Of a stretch of DNA of 64,000 bases, positions 39,641-50,947 are shown one piece after another. The DNA lies in NCBI RefSeq assembly GCF_022539505.1, contig NC_061510.1, positions 37,845,047-37,909,046 of the forward strand. Direction: 5' to 3'. A model generated the notes under the pieces. The model worked only from the letters and a program-made list of their open reading frames with translations, was not told the origin of the DNA and ran no database searches. The stretch's first letter is position 1, and each line of letters begins with the position of its first letter. The position numbers and the translations under genes are program-made. The DNA comes from Lolium rigidum (lineage: Eukaryota > Streptophyta > Magnoliopsida > Poales > Poaceae).

Positions 39641-40368
39641 TAATTATAAAATATAGCACAATAAACTACAAAGAAAAGAGATGCATTAGATGGCCATGCC
39701 GCCTGTGCCACATTGACAGACAGTGCACGCCGAGGAGCTGCTGTTGGATTGCCCTGGAGAAGGGGCGACGCAGCAGCCACAGAGGGTGCTCGGTCAAATG
39801 CGCGCGGCAAGCCAAGTCGTGCGTGCATACACTTATTCAGCTTAATAATTGCCATAATATGATTGCATGACGACGAGAGAAATGATCTAAAAATACGCGA
39901 GTACAGACATTGGCGCCCCATGATTTCTGTAGATTCCCAACGGCGGTCCACAGCCGCCTGGACCTCGACGAGAAAACGATGGATGCAGCCATCGACGCCC
40001 AAGCCCAAGCCCAACCCCAACGGGCAGCGCTCGGCGATGGCGAGTTGACTTGGCATGGTGCCACCGTCGCCATCGCTTGCCCGGCACGAGCCTGACTGCT
40101 GCTTCTGCCTATTGCCATCGCCCATCGGCGACTTGGCGAGTCGGCACCTGCCGCGGGGAGTTTTGTATTCGCCGTCGCACACGCACCGGCCGCGTATACA
40201 TACTTCCTGCTCCTGCTCCTGCTTATTGCCATCGCTTCCTTCCTTCCTTGGATCACTCGCCACCTCCTCCTCCTCCCCGTTTCAACGCCTCCTCCTCCGA
40301 GCTCCTTCTTTTCTTGCTTCGCAGAGCCATTGACCGATCGTTCGGCACAGCTAGCCAGCCGGCGATCG
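39641..40368 (+). promoter_or_regulatory. Upstream region and 5' UTR of the ATL gene
   Basis: A TATA-like word, TATACATA, lies at 40195-40202, about 170 bp upstream of the ATG. It is followed by a CT-rich leader (cctcctcctcctcc near 40262) typical of grass 5' UTRs. The assignment of the TATA word is tentative. Confidence 0.4.
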
Positions 40369-41214
40369 ATGGACGCGTTGCCTGGCTTGGCAGACGTGCC
40401 CGGAGCGGCGCCGCCGCCGTACGCCAGCAAGTCGGCGGCGTTCCCCATCGCCATCGTCATCGCCATCGGCTTCATGGTCACCTCGCTCATCCTCGTCAGC
40501 TACTACCTCCTCGTCGTCCGCTGCTGGCTCCGCGCCGGCGCCAACGGGCCGGGCTCCCGCCTGCGCCACCGAGACGGCGACGTCATGGACCGCGTCTCCG
40601 CCGTCTTCTTCACCGACGGCCTCGGCGCCGACGACCCGCCGCGCGGGGTCGACGCCGACGTCGTCGCCGCGCTCCCCGTCGTCAAGTACCACCGCCGGCG
40701 CCGGGCGGCCTCGTCCGCCGCGCTCGAGTGCGCCGTGTGCCTGTCCGAGTTCGTCGAGCGGGAGCCGCTCAAGATGCTCCCCGCCTGCTCCCACGCCTTC
40801 CACATCGACTGCATCGACACCTGGCTCTTCCACAACGTCAGCTGCCCGCTCTGCCGCACCGTCGTCACCGCCGCGCCCGCTACTACCAGCGACCAAGAGA
40901 TCGCTGCCGCCGGCGACCGGCGCATATCCAGACTAGCGGGGGGCTCCTGCCGGTTCCCCAAGCACGGCGACGTGCAGGAGCCCATCAGGCGGTCCTTGTC
41001 CATGGACTTCCTCCCGGGCCATCGCGGACGGAAGGCGCCGCAGAAGGAGGCTGTGTTGCCGAGCCATGCCGACGTGGCCGGCACCAGCAGCAGCGTCGCC
41101 AACACCCCAGGCGTCGGCGAGACGAGCGGGCGCTTCCGGCGGCTCATGTCGTCGTTCGGGCTCGGCCGGAGCTCGCGGAGCACGGTGCTGCCCATCGACC
41201 ACCTCGACCCATGA
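40369..41214 (+). CDS. ATL-family RING-H2 finger E3 ubiquitin ligase
   Basis: An intronless 281-residue protein of the ARABIDOPSIS TOXICOS EN LEVADURA class, which transfers ubiquitin from an E2 enzyme to substrates at membranes. Residues 25-50 form one hydrophobic membrane segment ([12 protein letters not shown]...YYLLVV). A GVD triplet at 93-95 (ATVs usually GLD) precedes the RING. The RING-H2 spans 121-162 with C121, C124, C140, H142, H145, C148, C159 and C162, plus the ATL Trp at 152 and Pro at 160. The tail is basic and Ser-rich. Size is normal for ATLs and all zinc ligands are present. The first ATG at 40369 is the start; reading upstream gives no earlier ATG in frame. Third-position GC is extreme, which creates long false frames on both strands. 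Many ATLs respond to elicitors or stress, but substrate and paralogue cannot be assigned here. Confidence 0.93.
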   Translation: MDALPGLADVPGAAPPPYASKSAAFPIAIVIAIGFMVTSLILVSYYLLVVRCWLRAGANGPGSRLRHRDGDVMDRVSAVFFTDGLGADDPPRGVDADVVAALPVVKYHRRRRAASSAALECAVCLSEFVEREPLKMLPACSHAFHIDCIDTWLFHNVSCPLCRTVVTAAPATTSDQEIAAAGDRRISRLAGGSCRFPKHGDVQEPIRRSLSMDFLPGHRGRKAPQKEAVLPSHADVAGTSSSVANTPGVGETSGRFRRLMSSFGLGRSSRSTVLPIDHLDP

Positions 41215-41306
41215 TGATATGCTTGCTCGCCCAATCTAGTTGTTGTTGAGGATGAATTAGCGTCAGTGTTCATGCAATGTACAGCTCCTAGGAGACTTTA
41301 GCTAGC

Positions 41307-41589
41307 TAGCTTTTGGACAAATTAATCCTGCCATTGCATTGATTTCATCTCTTGTGATCTCGAATCTTCATGTGTCAAAATCTTTGCGTGCATGCATACG
41401 GGCATTTCGGATCAGATGTCACTCAAGTGTAACATTGGCATTTGCCCTTCGTCTTAATTTGTGCGTGCGTGATCCGTCGATGTCAACCTTTGGTGCAAAA
41501 TCGTGCATATACGGTCATTTTGGATCAGATGTCACTTCATTACGTGTAACGTCGTTGCGCACCAAATCTCTCGTGACAATAGTGTTGCA
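41307..41589. repeat. ATL 3'-flank duplication, copy 1
   Basis: Direct copy of 42562-42896. Shared words include tagcttttggacaaatt, gtgcatgcatacgggc, aagtgtaacattggcattt, gatccgtcgatgtca and caaaatcgtgcatat. It begins about 90 bp after the ATL stop codon. Confidence 0.88.
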
Positions 41590-41659
41590 AAGTGCTGACA
41601 CTTGCAACAGAAGGTGTGGCACGCCATGGATATTTCCTCGCTTGTTTCAATAAGACACG

Positions 41660-42555
41660 CCTAACGTCCGGTCAACAGTTACCTGAATTTTGTGTCACAT
41701 AAATGGACGCTCTATCCAATGTCGCCAACCCTAGGGGGCTCGGGGGTGACTGATCCGCTGGCCACAAGGCTCCTCCTCCGGAACCGTTCCCCTTCCTGGC
41801 CACCGCCGCCAGAGATCTCGTTGGGCAAAGCCTAGGCGATGATGGCGGTGGTGGGAGCCTCTTTGTGCACATTTGTGGCGGTGTATTTGGTTCCTGCAGG
41901 GACGGCGCCGGGTCCGGCGGCGAGCGTGTATCGACGGCGACGGTGGTGGCTCGGTCGCTATCCAGCGCATGCGCCCCTGTAGATGCGTCCATGAGCCCCG
42001 AGCCGGCCGGGGCCATATGGGCTTGGGGGGCCTACATTTTTTAGCCTCGGAAGCAGACAAGCTTCATGGTGGTGCTTGGCCGCTGCTGCTTCCTGGCACC
42101 GAGGTGGTGTCGGCAGTGGCGGGCTAGGTGTCGATGTGTATGGTGGTGTCGGTAGTGGTCGGTGCCCTTCTCCATCGTCGGTGTTCCTCTCCTCTCGGTG
42201 GTGGTGGCTCAAGCCAGTGGCTTTCGTCTCCGCCCTCCATCTCCAATCTAGCTTCGACTGCTTGAGGGGAAGTACGCTGGTCGGATTTGCCTTGGAGTCA
42301 AGGTCGTGCTTTGGCGTGATTTGCTTGGTTCGTGACATAGTCCTGAAGCCATGTACACATCTTTTCGCCATTCATGGTAGAATGTTTCGCAAGGCGAGTT
42401 GTTTATCATTGGGGTTTGTTGATAGTGCATTGTTTGTTGCTTAGGCGTTATATCGTAGAATGGAGTTGTAGCCTTTTTGACGTTGTACCAGACATCTTCG
42501 CATTTCTTTTATCTGATTAGTACATGTTTCATATTTTAGGTGTATTTTTGAAAGA
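41660..42555. other. GC-rich insert between the duplicated flanks
   Basis: About 0.9 kb with runs of ggtggt- and ggcgg-like words and several short open frames on both strands, none resembling a protein I know. It may be a transposon that captured genic DNA, but I see no clear terminal repeats or target duplication. Confidence 0.35.
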
Positions 42556-42561
42556 AAAAAA

Positions 42562-42896
42562 TAGCTTTTGGACAAATTCTGAGTTGATCTCTTTTGTGAT
42601 CTGGAATCTTCATGTGTCCATCTTTGGTTCTCGACCGTTCGATGGTTACTGACGCACCACCGAGGGACGTGCATGCATACGGGCGTTTCGGAACAGATGT
42701 CGCTCAAGTGTAACATTGGCATTTGGCGTACCGTTGGATATTTTCCTGACCGTGTGTTCGTCTTAATCTGTGCGTGATCCGTCGATGTCAGCCTTTGTTG
42801 CAAAATCGTGCATATATATATATACGGCAATTTTGGATCAGATGTCACTCAACTGTAACGTCGCACACCAAATCACCCATGACAAAAAAGTGTTGC
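42562..42896. repeat. ATL 3'-flank duplication, copy 2
   Basis: Second copy of 41307-41589. It contains an extra roughly 40-bp stretch (near 42740) and an AT-dinucleotide expansion (atatatatatat at about 42811). No ATL coding sequence accompanies it. Confidence 0.88.
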
Positions 42897-43262
42897 TCGT
42901 TTCGTTCAAGACAAGATTGTGCCACCTGATTTCGATTTCATACTTGACAGTTGACACGAGATGTTTTGTTCTTGGCTTTCGAAACACGCCTGGACGGTGG
43001 CGATCGAGGAGGGGCCGTGCAGCCCAACGCCAGGTCACCACTTGGCTCTAGTTTAGTTTATTGCCCTGCCAAGTCAAAGTCGCGACGTAACGGTAGGTTG
43101 TTGTTTAACCAACCAACGCATCACCTCTTTCGATCGTGAAGCAAACGATTTCTTTACCATTGGCAGCACACAGAAGCGACCCATGATGCATCACCACTTT
43201 GATGTTTGTCTATCTTTTTTTCTACGTACGCGCATCATCAACGGTCGCATCTGTTAATTAAG

Positions 43263-43395
43263 AAATCGAGTGGCAACTGGCAAGCCGAGATGAAAGCTTC
43301 ACCAGGACCACACGCCAAAACGACACACATAAGCACCAACTTCTTGATTAGGATCCCCTATAACATATGTGCAATTAGGATGTAGACTAGCGAAA
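43263..43395. repeat. Second direct duplication, copy 1
   Basis: Matches 44047-44178: aaatcga..tgcaact, ttcacca, ccacacgccaaaac, acataagcacc, ttgattagga and taggatgt are shared in order. The 780-bp spacing suggests a tandem duplication or element ends. Confidence 0.75.
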
Positions 43396-45350
43396 GAAGA
43401 AAGACGGCAACATAGGCTTCCACCTTATCCGCCGTTACCATATGCCCCATCTCTGACCGGGAATTGGTGGGTCACCGCCCCCTCTGCTTGCCATTCCGGT
43501 GAAGGGAGGGGATGGGGACCACCGCTCTGCTAGCGGCGCTGCAGTAAGGTTCCCAAAGTAAGAGATTGGTCAACCGGAAGTGACTCTATGGTGGATATGG
43601 CGGTTTTGTGCGGGACACGAATAAGGTAAACACGCGTCGTTCACCTCACCGGTGGCTTTGACTAGGGTGAGAATCGTCTGATCGCTGCTCCCATGGAGTG
43701 GTGGATCTCGTTTGGTCTACATGTGTTACAGTTTTCTTTTTCAATAAATGTCATTTTATACGTGGAGAGACATTTCGAGAGAGCTTACACCAGGCATCTG
43801 CATAGTTAGGATGTACACAACCACACAAGTCCAACATAAGAGAAAAGATAAAAAGGTGAAACTAGCTGAAGAAAGTATCATATAACGCCTACGGTGCGGT
43901 AGCGAAGCTCCATGTATGATATGATGTCAATTGACATCACAAAAATTCTGCTAACCCCTCGATACTAGCCATTAACGCACTATCACCGTTGTGGTGGTGT
44001 TGGAGGACCAATCCGAAGATCACGCCGTCATATTCATGTTAGGCAAAAATCGAACTGCAACTGTCAAGGCGAGGGAAGGAAGATTCACCAGCTCCACACG
44101 CCAAAACAAGAGACATAAGCACCCTCTTGCTTGATTAGGATTACCGTTTACAATAAGTCCAACTAGGATGTGGATTATGCTCACGCACATGAACCTTGGG
44201 TGTCATGTCAGCGTTGGTTCACATTAGGGCGAAGCGTTGACCCTGCGTGTGCAACAGCCGATCGATCGAGTTGTATAGAAGTGCGTGCTGCAGGCAATAA
44301 TAATGAACGGTTATCTTTGTCCTGCGGCCTGTAGGCTATAGCTAAGACCTAAGATAGTCGTCGCATCTGCTTGCCCATGTGGATCTCCTCTTGATGATTA
44401 ACGGTGCAAGTGGTGGTTGACTTCTATGCAGATGCAGCGTTCCTCGAGAAAAGGAGCACGCCGTCCTGTCGTGCCGACCCAACACTCGGCGACGAATCAC
44501 GACGCTGGAGCTGGATCGATGATCGGTCTCGCCATCGATCGGGCAAGTTGAAGCTCTGTACACACATGCGATCTATTTGACTCTGCGATCGGGCACCACG
44601 ACGTACGATCGATCGACCGCCTGTGCCGATGAGGGAGACGGGGAGGAAAAATCGCCGGTGGCCGGCCGGCCACGCGCGGCGCGCTGCAGTGCCGTGTCGC
44701 CGTCGGAGGGTGGCCACCGGCGACGCCGACGCTTCTTCAGGATTTTCGTGGACGCGTACGTGCTTCGTGCAATGACACTGTAGCGCAGTAGCCGGCTGGG
44801 ATTAATGGGAACACTGCAGGGTGTCGCGTCACTGTGCCTGGGCAATTAAGTGCAGAGGACGAGGCTGCGAACGAGCCGTCGCCGTCGCCGTCGATGTGGG
44901 AGCCGTCGGGAGCACGCGGTCTCCGGGCTCCGGGAGCGAAACCGAGTCGTCGTGCTGGCGCAGGAGAGCGGTGTGATGGACGACTACGGCGGCAAACGGG
45001 CCAAGTTGCTGAGCTCAGGTCGGCACGGCAGCATCACCATTGGCGCGCGCGCGCATGCCGGCGGCTTACCTCCTCTTTGGCCTTTCGTTTTTTTTTTTTT
45101 TTTGAGCGTTGTGTATGGTGAGTCCAAGCCTCCAAGGGTTCTTGGAGAGTTGGAGGGGATTTATTTTGTGGGCTGGGCTGGGCTCACATACTTAGTCAAT
45201 CACGCTCTCGTGGAATTATGTGCACTTTATCTGTGCTTTTGCTGGGCTGGGGCCGTCTTCACCATTCGGCCGTGTTCTCCCGAAGAAGTTGAATCTCCTG
45301 ATTTTGTTTTTCTACAAAAAAAAAAAGTTGAAGACTCCTCCAAACAAAAG
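43396..45350. other. Gene-island intergenic DNA
   Basis: This stretch includes copy 2 of the second duplication (44047-44178) and a GC-rich part (44420-45090) rich in cgatcgat-type words. Open frames there have no recognisable domain. A T-run of about 18 lies near 45090. Confidence 0.4.
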
Positions 45351-45352
45351 TA

Positions 45353-45447
45353 CTCTCTTCGATTCATATTACTTGACAATGATATAGATATATCTAGACA
45401 TATTTTAATTGTAGATTTCAGTAACAAGTAATATGGATCGGATGGAG
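45353..45447. mobile_element. Stowaway MITE
   Basis: A 95-bp element begins CTCTCTTCGATTCATATTAC and ends with the near inverse (gtaatatggatcggatggag). It is flanked by TA at 45351-45352 and 45448-45449. Same family as the element at 32528-32631. Confidence 0.85.
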
Positions 45448-45697
45448 TAGTTGAGAGCCCAATTTTCCATAATGCACCATAATATATTGAACACCCGATG
45501 TTTGTGTGTGAAACAACCAAGTTGAAGTCGATGTCATTGAATCAGTAACCACTACTGACCGCTCGGGTCGGTGATCCTGCTATTGTGCGATCAAGATAAG
45601 CCTCTCTCACGGTTTTGCTCTAGGCAAAAAGAAACGGTAGCAGTCGCTTGTTGGTACCTCTCGTATATCCGTTGTCGGCTCACTCATAATGAACTAG

Positions 45698-45960
45698 CAC
45701 TAGCGGAGACATGACCTTCTTTCCCGGCCCGTACCACGCTCTAGTCCCGGTTGGTCAACCGGGACTATCCAGACGCCTTTAGTCCCGGTCCGGTTACCAG
45801 CCGGGATAAATTGCCCTTCACGTGGCTGCGATATAGGGTTTGGGCTGGAGGACATTTAGTTCCAGCTCGTAAGCCCAACCGGGGCTAACTATTATTTTCA
45901 ATAATTATATTTTTCATTTTTCTATTTTCATTTTTCATTTTTCTTTTTCCTTTTTTCCTA
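45698..45960. mobile_element. CACTA-like terminus with tagtcccgg subterminal repeats
   Basis: CACTAGCGGAGA at 45698 is followed by tagtcccggttg and its inverse at 45742-45767 (12-bp arms, 2-bp loop), then more copies (about 45778-45810 and 45880). Reiterated, inverted tagtcccgg words are typical of the subterminal region of grass CACTA elements. The other end was not found. Confidence 0.55.
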
Positions 45961-46074
45961 ATTGTTTGACTCGTTACTCTCTCACTTGGACCATTTTTAA
46001 CACTAATTACACTTAATTTGTAGTCAAATTGTAGACTTGGTCATCACATCTCAGTCGGTCGTTGAAAGGATCGT

Positions 46075-46126
46075 ATGCCGCACCTAGAGGGGGGGGGGGT
46101 GAATAGGTGCTAACCAATTTTTAGTT
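46075..46126. mobile_element. LTR scrap related to the 57205 element
   Basis: gcacctagagggg...tgaataggtg matches the word at the left end of the relic at 57205 (tgtcacctagaggggggcg). It is cut by the gap. Confidence 0.45.
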
Positions 46127-46226
46127 NNNNNNNNNNNNNNNNNNNNNNNNNNNNNNNNNNNNNNNNNNNNNNNNNNNNNNNNNNNNNNNNNNNNNNNNNN
46201 NNNNNNNNNNNNNNNNNNNNNNNNNN
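46127..46226. other. Assembly gap (100 N)
   Basis: Exactly 100 N ending precisely at the first base of the Tat LTR, so the left target duplication of that element cannot be seen. Confidence 0.99.
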
Positions 46227-46613
46227 TGACAAGGGATTAACTTATCAATGCCTACAGATTGTAGACTAGGGTTTTAGTCGGAAGTAGAGGGCAAGTAGAT
46301 CTTAAAGGTTTCAGCCGAAAAGTACTCGACGACGTAAAAACTAGGGTTGCGTAGAACAATGAATCGATCTTTTCTTTGTCCCTCGACTCCCCCTTATATA
46401 GGAGGCGGAGCCGAGGGATTCGTAATACACAAGTTACAGAGTCCGGGAGGGTTTCCAACCCGTCCCGCGAGATTACAAGTAGTACTTTCTAATACAACTC
46501 TAGCTTTCCTTACTAATAACTTGGGCTTCCGAATCTTCTTATTCTTCGAGTCATGGGCCTTTAGTAAACCCCGGGTACTATCTTCGGCAGGCCCATTGGG
46601 AATGCCTATGTCA
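46227..46613 (-). mobile_element. 3' LTR of non-autonomous Tat element
   Basis: A 387-bp LTR, TGACAAGGG...CCTATGTCA, with a perfect 5-bp terminal inverted repeat (TGACA/TGTCA). It is near-identical to 54511-54897. On the minus strand a TATATAAG box lies in its middle. The PPT (CTCGGGGGCTA, minus) is at 46615-46625. Confidence 0.95.
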
Positions 46614-48057
46614 TTAGCCCCCGAGATTTTGCTTGAATCGAAGAATCAGGGAAAATCTCCAACTTTAATCATTCAATAATTCTGTCGAATTTATCACATA
46701 GATATGCAATTATATATTGTACAGGGATAATGGTAGTTGGGGCTAGTTCATCTGACGGATCAGGTACTAGTTAACTGCTCTAGTGGCAATCCGCAAAAAC
46801 CTACTTCAGGATCACGTCCCTGGACATGATCTCGGGATACTCGGTGTAAACTTCGACGAGTGCCGCTTAAGGTCTTACCATTCTGTCGAGTCCCAGTCAT
46901 ATTTTATCGGGTACCTAACGCGTCCGTTAGGATTTTTCTTCATATCTGTTGATACGGAAAAAAGTAGCAAACCGACGTCAGAGACGGTGCCACGCCGCTC
47001 AGAACGGATCTGGGGTCTTACCTTCGCAAAGTTTTGCGGCATTCAGAGATTATTCGCGACTTTGGCGCTCTGAGAATATATTGTCGAGTGCTTTTTCAGC
47101 TGCTGGAATAGCACATTTTATTGAGTCAATGGATGACTTATCTTGCCTTCCCGATGGGAGTATATGCAGAGTTATTTGTAAAACTCGAAATATGCTCACT
47201 TCTTCTTGATTCTTTTTTTTTATAAATTCATCGGGGACGCGAACAGCGTTCCCGATGGGAGTAGCCCCCGAGGCTACAACCAAGAACTAGTGCTTGGTTG
47301 TAGGCTCAACACTTTAATGCCTCATGTCGCTATATTGTCATTCTTTCTCGAACTTTTCATATCTATCGGGTGCGCGACCAGCGCTCCCGATGGGAGTAGC
47401 CCCCGAGGCTATGAACAAATGCTTGCATTTGGTCATAGGCTCTCGCCATTTCTATGTTGTCATACTCGAACTTTTCTTTTTTCCAAAGTAGCCCCCGAGC
47501 ATTTGGGCAAAAACTTGTATTTGATCAAAGGCTCTCAAAATAATCAATAATTTTTTCCTGCCGCCAATTTCTTTAGTCTTCACAGCCGAGATTTTCCCTT
47601 TAGTCAAGGTGACATCATTACTGATGATATCCACGACCACTGTATCGGGAAGACACGAGTACTGCTCTCTCTCCGTCTTGCGGGCCCAGAATCCTCATCA
47701 ATTTGACACGTCGTGCAAGTGGGGGACACACGTCCTCCGCTTTTCCTGGCGCACGCACTGTAGCGCCTGTTCCGTTCCTTCGCATTGAAATTACGTTGCT
47801 ACCCCTTATCCACGTGTTCATCATCCATCCCATAATTTTCCCATCCAACGGTGCGTCGATTCGCCGCACCCCTACTTAAGGTCATCGTCTTCCTCCGTTC
47901 GCACTTTCGCTCGCGCCGCACCTCTGCTTTCCTCTGCGAAAAATCCTCCATTACGCCCATCACTTCTTGAGCTCAACAATGCTCGCACCTTTCTGCCCCA
48001 CCATTGTTGATGCCACCGCGCGCGCGGCTCACTAGGCACAGTACTCCAGAATCGAAG
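46614..48057 (-). mobile_element. Tat 3' noncoding region with PPT-like repeats
   Basis: tagcccccgag (minus CTCGGGGGCTA) occurs at the true PPT (46615-46625) and again at 47262-47272, 47397-47407 and 47489-47499. The first two extra copies are each preceded by cccgatgggag and followed by short inverted words (ggctacaaccaag/cttggttgtag at about 47272-47308). No coding is evident. Confidence 0.75.
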
Positions 48058-50772
48058 ATGGCGGCAGAAGATCTGGGGAACACCGAGTGGGAGAGATCCA
48101 AAATCTCTGCCCAAGACATCAACTTGCTGAAGAAACTCGGGATCAGAAAGAAGAAAGAGTTGCTGCGCTTCCCCAGTGAGGAGAGCTATCCATCTCCTCC
48201 GATCGAGTACCGGGTCAGTTTCGTCGACCACCTCATCCGAGGCCTTTCCTCCCCCATCCACGATTTTCTGCGTGGGTTGCTTTTTGTATATGGATTGCAA
48301 CTTCACCATCTCACCCCCAACTCCATCCTGCACATCTCCATTTTTATCACTCTTTGTGAATCTTTCCTTGGGGTCCAACCGAACTAGGCTCTCTGGAAAC
48401 GCATATTTCTTCTCCGCCGCAATGGCTCCCCCAATGTCGCCTATAACATAGGTGGCGTTGTTATCTGCGTCCGCCCTGACATCGAATACTTCGACGTCAA
48501 ATTCCCTGACTCAGTTCAAGGGTGGCGCAAAAAATGGTTGTATATCCACGAAGAAAGCCTCAACTCGGCGGAGCACAACATTCCCCCTTTTGATGGCAAT
48601 GAAAAAATCTGTCGCCGCCGTTCCTGGGATGCAGAGGCTACCGAAGAAGAGAAAACGGCGACAGAAGCGCTGATGACTCGCATCCATGAGCTTCAGAATA
48701 CTCGTGGCAAGGAATTGTCCGGTATCCAAATCACAGCCTACTTCCTTAGGATTAGGGTGCAGCCTTTGCAGGCTCGCAAAAACCCCCTTTGGATGTACTC
48801 TGGCGACAAAGATGTGGATCGCCTGTCCATAGATTTATCGGTCAAGGACTTAGAAAAACTTGTCCGGAAAATCTCATCGCTGAGCAAGAGAGACGCCGTC
48901 CCGCCATCTTGCCGTGTGACACCATATAGCGCCACCAACGCGCTTCCGCAGGTAATATATTGTATCGTCTGCTTGTTCATTTTTTCTTTTCTCTTTTTGT
49001 ACGGCTATTTTCGTCGACTGCTGTTTACTAATGTCGATACTTTTTCTATCTTGTCCAGAACCACAAAACTGCGTCACCTCTTCCTCCTCTTCCCGAAGAT
49101 GGAGAAGTCGAGGAACGGGCTGTTGTCACCGACGACAACCAGGGTACTTCTCGCCCTGAGAGTGAAGTCGCGGGTTCTCAAAAATCCGCGGCTTCCTCTG
49201 AAAAAGATGTCGATTCTGAGGCTAGCGAATCGGCACACTCCCTTCCCTCCGCTGTTTCTCCAAGGAACACGAGAAAACGGGACGAAGTTGCCGATTCGGG
49301 CACCTCCAAAGCCGGCGCATCTCCTGCCGAAGAAGTTGCTCCTACTGAAGAAAGGAAAACTTTCAACCCTTACTTGGATGCCCTTGTCAGCTCGTAAGTC
49401 TGTGCTACTCTTTTTTGTTTGCTCTCGATATTTTGTGTGTGTTGTTTCTTATATTGTCGCCGTTTTATTGTAGTGGTGACGAGGATGAAGATCCACCTAT
49501 TGACGCGGCTGCTCGAACGAGTACGTCGCGTACTTTAGTTGTTTCGGATGCTCAACCTGACGTGGAGGAAACCTCGCCTCCTCAGCAAAACATCGAGCAT
49601 CCAACTCCAGTTCCAAGCCCCCGTGCCCCTTCTCCAAAAAGGGCTAGGGTCGAGCCAGGCAAGGAGCCTACCTTACTGACTGGTAGTTCCACTACTCCTT
49701 TAATGGATGATGTAAGTTATCTCTTCTTCTCTCTTTTTGTATACTTTGAACATTGCATTGCTTTGGGCATTGCTTTGGACTCCTCTCTGATCTTTGCTTG
49801 ATGCTGTCGAGCTTTTACTTCCTATATTGATTACTTTTTCCTATGGTCTTTTTGTCAGCCTTCCATGAAGGAATTTGTCCGCCTCGGTACCCAATTTATC
49901 GGGTATCGTGATTATGCCACCAAGCTTGAAGGTACTATTTTTCCCTGCTTCTTCTGTCGAACACGCTCCTTCATTTCTTTTGTCATGACATTTTACTGTC
50001 GTTTATTTTGCCAGCGACTCTTGCGGAAGCTACCAAACATGCTGACGCTCTTACTATCAAGTTAGAGCAAAGCGAAAGAGCTCACAAAAAAGCTGAAGAA
50101 GATGCCGCCGCTGTCGAAGATCTTCGAAAAAGACTTCATGACGCGGAAACTTCATTGAGTGACAACATAGCTCAACAGGCTGCTCGCGAGAAAGAAATCC
50201 TTAGTCGCCTGAGTCGCAGAGTCGACGTTTTGTGAGTAAGTACTCACATTTCTTTCATTTCTTCGGATCATTAATTTTTTCTTGGCTTGCTTTTTCCTGA
50301 TAATCTTCTTTTGACTCACTTAGGGAAAACGCAGCAAGATTATGATCTGGAGAACCCTGAAGGTGATCGCCTTCTTGATGCTCTTTCTCTCCTTGAGATT
50401 CACGGAGATGAGGCGCGTGAAGGTCTTGCCGAAGCCAGATCAGGTCTGTCGCGGCTTTTTCCTTACTTCTTCCCGAAGAAGGAAGAACCCACGCCTTTTG
50501 TTGCTCTCGCCAAACACTTCAATTCCCAAGAAGATCTTGGGCTCAAACTTCGCCAAGAAGGTCTGAAAGTTGGCGTCGAAGGCACTATTGCCATGGTCGC
50601 TGACAGCCAACAAGATGTCGACTGGGCGAGAGTTGGCGACACGAAGGAGATGGAGACCAAGAGGTGGCAATCGTTGATTAAGGCTGCCAAGCCAAACTCG
50701 AAGAAAATTCTTGCCTACCTTGGATGCAAGCCAACTCCCACTCCTAGCTCATCAAAGCCGGAGGTCAAGTAG
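48058..50772 (+). pseudogene. Antisense spliced ORF of Tat element (PF04195-like), module 1
   Basis: It starts MAAEDLGNTEWERSK at 48058 and has the 'putative gypsy type transposon' (PF04195) core: LRGLLFVYGLQLHHLTPNS, FITLCESFLGVQPN, then WLYIHEES and LQARKNPLWMY. Likely exons are 48058-48951, 49059-49393, 49474-49711, 49859-49931, 50015-about 50230 and 50324-50772. The first four junctions have GT donors and all acceptors are AG; phases agree across the first four introns, but the last donor does not keep frame. Later exons are acidic, then coiled-coil (KLEQSERAHKKAEED), then end PEVK. A TAG at 48385-48387 breaks exon 1. Such antisense frames between pol and the 3' LTR are known in Tat-lineage Gypsy elements; their function is not established. 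Confidence 0.75.
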
Positions 50773-50947
50773 ATCATCCTGCCTTCTCTTTTGTTTTCTC
50801 ATTTAATGCAGTCGCCATAGTAGCTTTGGCGACAACTACCTCAGTAGTTCATTAGGGATCCTCCTTTTGTAATAGCTGTGTAAATACTATGAACATCAAT
50901 GGAAATCTATTTTGCTTGATGATTGATGTCGAAACTTTTATTTCCAG

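Noticed and set aside
40330..40368. Upstream extension of the ATL protein
   Set aside because: The extension would start on TTG. The first in-frame ATG is 40369, which fits the normal ATL N-terminus.
40050..41249. 399-codon plus-strand frame overlapping the ATL gene
   Set aside because: It is a frame-shifted reading of the ATL coding sequence, an Arg/Pro/His-rich translation caused by extreme third-position GC.
40351..41273. Minus-strand frames across the ATL gene
   Set aside because: These are composition shadows with no recognisable domain.
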